From Komagataeibacter sp. FXV3 (GTDB lineage: Bacteria; Pseudomonadota; Alphaproteobacteria; Acetobacterales; Acetobacteraceae): a stretch of 38,116 bases of DNA. Below, piece by piece: positions 35,067 through 38,116 of this stretch; the stretch's first letter is position 1; each line of letters opens with the position of its first letter. The position numbers and the translations under genes are program-made. Location of the stretch: positions 1 to 38,116 of the forward strand of contig NZ_VWPI01000118.1 of NCBI RefSeq assembly GCF_015155755.1. The letters run 5' to 3'. The notes under the pieces were generated by a model. It did not search any database. It was given only the letters and a program-made list of their open reading frames with translations, and was not told where the DNA came from.

Positions 35067-35179
35067 GACGTTTCCGTTCAGGAAACAGTAAAATGTGTAC
35101 ACGATAAGAACTAATGAAATGAAGAAAAAATATTCACAAAATAATCATGCACATGCATGCATTCATGGAATCATTCCCA

Positions 35180-37453
35180 ATGACACGGATATCCGTACGC
35201 CCCCCGTCTGACAGATATCTTTTCCGATCCCGTCTCCTGTCGCGTCGGACGACAGTCTTGGTCGGTTCCTCCCTGCTGGGTCTTGCGCGTGGCGCGTTTG
35301 CAGCAGACACCGTGGCGCCGTCCGCCTTGCCACATAGCCATGAAACGCAGCATGTCCGGCCCGCGCGGCAGAACGTGGCGCCCGCCGCGCCCGATCAGGC
35401 AGCCCCTTCACCTGCACGACCGGAAGTCATTTCCGTCTCGCGCCATCGCCTGTCACCCGCATCCCGGGCAGAGTCACGCCTGGCATCCATTCCCGGCGCA
35501 ACCAGCGTGATTGACGCGCAGAAAGTGCTGAAGGGCCGTAACTTCACCAATGCGGATGCCCTGTCATTCCAGCCCGGCGTATTCGCACAGTCCTCGGGCG
35601 GGGGGGATGGCATACGCCTGTCAATTCGCGGGTCGGGCATTGCCACCGGCACCAATTACTTCCGCTCCGGCCTGCTTATGATGTTTGACGGTCTGCCAGT
35701 AACCACGCCCGCTGGCACGCCCTATGAACTGTTTGAGCCGCTGGGCCTGCGTTATACCGAGGTACTACGCGGGGCGAATGCTTTCGATTATGGTGGCATG
35801 CAGCTTGGTGGCGCGCTGAATTACGTGTCCATGACCGGATATGACGCACAACGTTATCAGGCCCGTGTCGAAGCGGGCAGCTTTGGCTACGTCAAGGAAC
35901 AGCTCAGTTCCGGCGGCGTATTTGGCAAGTTTGATTATTATATTAGCGCCACCAATTCATATCGCGGCGGCTATCAGGACAATACAAAGGCAACCAGTTT
36001 CGGGCTGAACGCCAATTTTGGCTACCGTTTCAATGACCGCGTATCAACACGGGCGTTTTTTCGCTACCGGCAGACTGAAAACGGCTATCCCGGTTACCTG
36101 ACGCGCGACCAGATCCTGTCCAACCCCAGACAGGCGCAGTCACCGTATTATGCATGGGGATCACACCGTATCCAGCCTGGCACGAAGTATTACGGATCCA
36201 TGACCACCATACGAATTGATGACAAATCAAGGATCGAGGTCGGCGGCAATTATCAGGACGCCCCGATTGATATCCAGAATACCGCATCATCCCAGATATG
36301 GGGATACAAGACGATAGCAGGCGTGCTGAATTACGACCGGCATGATGTACTGGCAGGCCACAGGAGCGACACGCAGTTCGGTATCCTGAGCTATACCGAT
36401 ATCGAGGCATGGCAACGCAACCGCATTCGCGTCAGCAGTGTATTCGGTGGCGTGCCGGACGGTACGTTGCTGCGTAATATAAAGTATGGCGGCACGGAAA
36501 ACTATTTCCATCTGCGCAACAATACCGAGGTCGCGCACAACCTGTGGCTGACGGCGGCGGGTGCGGTCGCCTTCATCAAACGCACATCGGATGTCACCTA
36601 TCCCAACCGCAGTGATCTGCACACCACTTCGGTCAACTTCATTCCGCGTGGTGGGTTCCGTTATATTCCGGACAAGCATGTGGAGATATACGGTAATGTC
36701 AGCCGCAGCCTGCAGCCGCCCAATGACTGGAACTACAATTATGCCGGTAATTACTATAACGCGGCCAGTTATCCGTTACAGGCGGCAGCAGGAGAGAATT
36801 CTACATCGGGTCGCCTGCGCAACCAGACTGCGACCACGTTTGAAATCGGAACGACAGGGCATTATTTCCATAATAAATGGAGTCTGAGTTACTATCATTC
36901 CTCAGTCCATAATGAACTGCTTACGGTAACAACACCGGCATCGCTTGCGGCGGGTACATCGATTTACGGTAATGCCTCGTCCACCATGCATCAGGGTGTC
37001 GAGGTTTCGCTGGAAACGGAACTGCTGAAATGGGCGGGCAATACGCTATCGCTGCGGCAGGCCTATACATATCAGGATTTCCGTTACAGGCATGATGCCG
37101 TTTTTGGCAATAATCACCTGCCCGGAATTCCTGAACATTTCTATCAGGGTGAAATCCACCTGGATATGCGCAACGGGTTTTACGCCAGTTTCAATGCGCA
37201 GGTTTCGTCCAGGGTGGGCGCATCCTATGACATGACGTATTTCGCCCCCGCCTACCACATCTATAACGCCAATATCGGTTATTCCTGGCCGCACAAACAT
37301 CGTGAAGTTTTCATAAGCTTCAACAACCTTGCCAATACACATTACGCGGCCATTGTCGTGCCCGGTTATCAGGCAGCGGGCAAGCAGTTGTCGGTCATGC
37401 AACCGGGGGATGGATTTGGCGTGTTTGTCGGCGCGTCAATCGGGTTTGACTGA
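35180..37453 (+). CDS. TonB-dependent outer-membrane receptor
   Basis: This is a TonB-dependent receptor of 757 residues from ATG 35180. The signal peptide (TTVLVGSSLLGLARGAFA|AD) precedes a Pro/Ala-rich linker and a likely TonB box in EVISVSRHRLSPA. The plug starts at SIPGATSVIDAQKVLKGRN and includes LSIRGSGIATG and LGGALNYV. The barrel ends in VFVGASIGFD. It is a full-length paralogue of the receptor at 21488, and the alignment runs through plug and barrel. ATG 35180 has GGAA ten bases upstream, while ATG 35147 lacks a site. It is transcribed alone after the organosulfur operon. Uptake of the operon's substrate is inferred from position only. Confidence 0.92.
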   Translation: MTRISVRPPSDRYLFRSRLLSRRTTVLVGSSLLGLARGAFAADTVAPSALPHSHETQHVRPARQNVAPAAPDQAAPSPARPEVISVSRHRLSPASRAESRLASIPGATSVIDAQKVLKGRNFTNADALSFQPGVFAQSSGGGDGIRLSIRGSGIATGTNYFRSGLLMMFDGLPVTTPAGTPYELFEPLGLRYTEVLRGANAFDYGGMQLGGALNYVSMTGYDAQRYQARVEAGSFGYVKEQLSSGGVFGKFDYYISATNSYRGGYQDNTKATSFGLNANFGYRFNDRVSTRAFFRYRQTENGYPGYLTRDQILSNPRQAQSPYYAWGSHRIQPGTKYYGSMTTIRIDDKSRIEVGGNYQDAPIDIQNTASSQIWGYKTIAGVLNYDRHDVLAGHRSDTQFGILSYTDIEAWQRNRIRVSSVFGGVPDGTLLRNIKYGGTENYFHLRNNTEVAHNLWLTAAGAVAFIKRTSDVTYPNRSDLHTTSVNFIPRGGFRYIPDKHVEIYGNVSRSLQPPNDWNYNYAGNYYNAASYPLQAAAGENSTSGRLRNQTATTFEIGTTGHYFHNKWSLSYYHSSVHNELLTVTTPASLAAGTSIYGNASSTMHQGVEVSLETELLKWAGNTLSLRQAYTYQDFRYRHDAVFGNNHLPGIPEHFYQGEIHLDMRNGFYASFNAQVSSRVGASYDMTYFAPAYHIYNANIGYSWPHKHREVFISFNNLANTHYAAIVVPGYQAAGKQLSVMQPGDGFGVFVGASIGFD

Positions 37454-37484
37454 ATACTGTACAGTTCTGAACGAATATGTTGAA

Positions 37485-37912
37485 ATGAAAGAAATCTGCC
37501 GCAACGCATTTAGCATGCACTGCGTATCCCATCAGACCAGTGACCTGCAGCGGCGCTTACGTGACCGATCGGACCATTATCATACCCAGTAATACTGGAT
37601 AGATCTGACTTGCATGCTTGAACGCGATCTGTTTGATGCCCTGTTCCAAGCAGATGTACTGGGCATGTATGATGTATATGGTGCGTCGACCAATATGGCA
37701 TTGCGCAATGCGGCACAAATTCAGGTCCATGAATGATCCTGCGATGCTGATTTCGGCCATGGCGTCAGTAATGCGTAATCTGGGCTTTGCCTGACAGCAA
37801 CCCTGTCGTACGGATATCCGTTTCCCTTTGCGTAGCGCATGTCCACGCTGGATCATCTGACACAGGGACGCATCGAGTAGAATATCGTCACAGGTTACAT
37901 AAAACAGCTGTG
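37485..37912 (+). pseudogene. Decayed NtaA/DszA-family LLM monooxygenase
   Basis: Reading across frames recovers the N-terminal third of a flavin-dependent monooxygenase. It runs ICRNAFSMHCVSHQTSDL from ATG 37485, then LRDRSDHYHTQ, a stop at 37590, and YWIDLTCMLERDLFDALFQA plus DVLGMYDVYGASTNMALRNA. A frame change near 37730 leads to NDPAMLISAMASVMRNLGFA. A second shift near 37791 restores the first frame with TATLSYGYPFPFA, a stop, RMSTLDHLTQGRIE, a stop, and NIVTGY. The intact enzyme at 28851 has the matching order ([35 protein letters not shown]). At least three in-frame stops, two frameshifts and loss of the last two-thirds show an old, dead copy. It is cut off just before the rRNA operon terminator. 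Confidence 0.85.
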
Positions 37913-37937
37913 TTTCCTGCGCGTATGTCCCAAACGC

Positions 37938-37962
37938 AGAAAGCCGCCCCTACGGACGGCTT
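37938..37962 (-). terminator. Terminator of the minus-strand rRNA operon
   Basis: On the minus strand, AAGCCGTCC and GGGGCGGCTT form a GC-rich hairpin with perfect AAGCCG/CGGCTT ends, followed by TCTG. It lies 28 bp downstream of tRNA-fMet, the position expected for the end of an rRNA operon. Confidence 0.7.
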
Positions 37963-37989
37963 AACATGCTGATTATATTGGATAAATCT

Positions 37990-38066
<77 letters not shown>

Positions 38067-38084
38067 GTGGTGAGGGGTGACTGG

Positions 38085-38116
38085 AAGACCTGGCGGCGAC
38101 CGACTTTCCCGTGCCT
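38085..38116 (-). rRNA. rrf: 5S rRNA, 3' end only
   Basis: The minus strand at the window edge reads AGGCACGGGAAAGTCGGTCG followed by CCGCCAGGTC. This matches the conserved 3' end of alphaproteobacterial 5S rRNA (the GGTCGCCGCCAGG tail pairs with the 5' end). The rest, and presumably 23S and 16S, lie beyond the window. The exact 3' end is uncertain by a few bases. Confidence 0.8.

Overview
The window looks like chromosomal DNA of an acetic acid bacterium (Acetobacteraceae, Komagataeibacter/Gluconacetobacter-like). This is inferred from GC-rich coding DNA with AT-rich intergenic spacers, a Zymomonas-type GH68 levansucrase, an OprB porin, a 5S rRNA followed by tRNA-fMet as in alphaproteobacterial rrn operons, and a dispersed intergenic palindromic repeat that I associate from memory with this group. 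No database search was possible.

Layout. 1-4970: a 5'-truncated alpha/beta hydrolase, tRNA-Arg(CCG), a degenerate stretch, two overlapping small membrane-protein genes, an aldo/keto reductase, a small hypothetical gene and a secreted hypothetical protein. 4976-11121: a SulP anion transporter, the levansucrase with its terminator, a holin-like small membrane protein, cardiolipin synthase and a tail-anchored small protein. 11183-13112: two minus-strand genes, a BamE-like lipoprotein and a sulfotransferase-like protein. 13782-17130: an OprB porin next to a quinone-linked D-lactate dehydrogenase. 17506-20497: an MFS exporter, then a papain-like-fold protein paired with a lipoprotein.

21488-37453 is the accessory core: an organosulfur acquisition island bounded by two paralogous TonB-dependent receptors. 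Inside are two divergent operons separated by about 530 bp of AT-rich DNA. The leftward operon encodes a Tat-exported SsuA-like binding protein and a DszC-like flavoenzyme, followed by a decayed secreted-protein gene. The rightward operon encodes a second DszC-like flavoenzyme, an NtaA/DszA-like monooxygenase, SsuD, an FAD/NAD(P)-binding protein, an MFS transporter and a flavin reductase, nearly all overlapping or abutting. The likely logic is outer-membrane uptake, inner-membrane transport by MFS (no SsuB or SsuC is present), stepwise reduced-flavin-dependent oxygenation, and sulfite release. The substrate cannot be read from sequence.

37485-38116: a heavily decayed NtaA/DszA-family monooxygenase gene, a terminator, tRNA-fMet and the 3' tip of a 5S rRNA, that is, the tail of a minus-strand rRNA operon.

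A palindromic element of about 80 bp recurs in at least six intergenic spots (4976, 9122, 12239, 20562, 21229 and 34958, plus a degraded copy at 12121).
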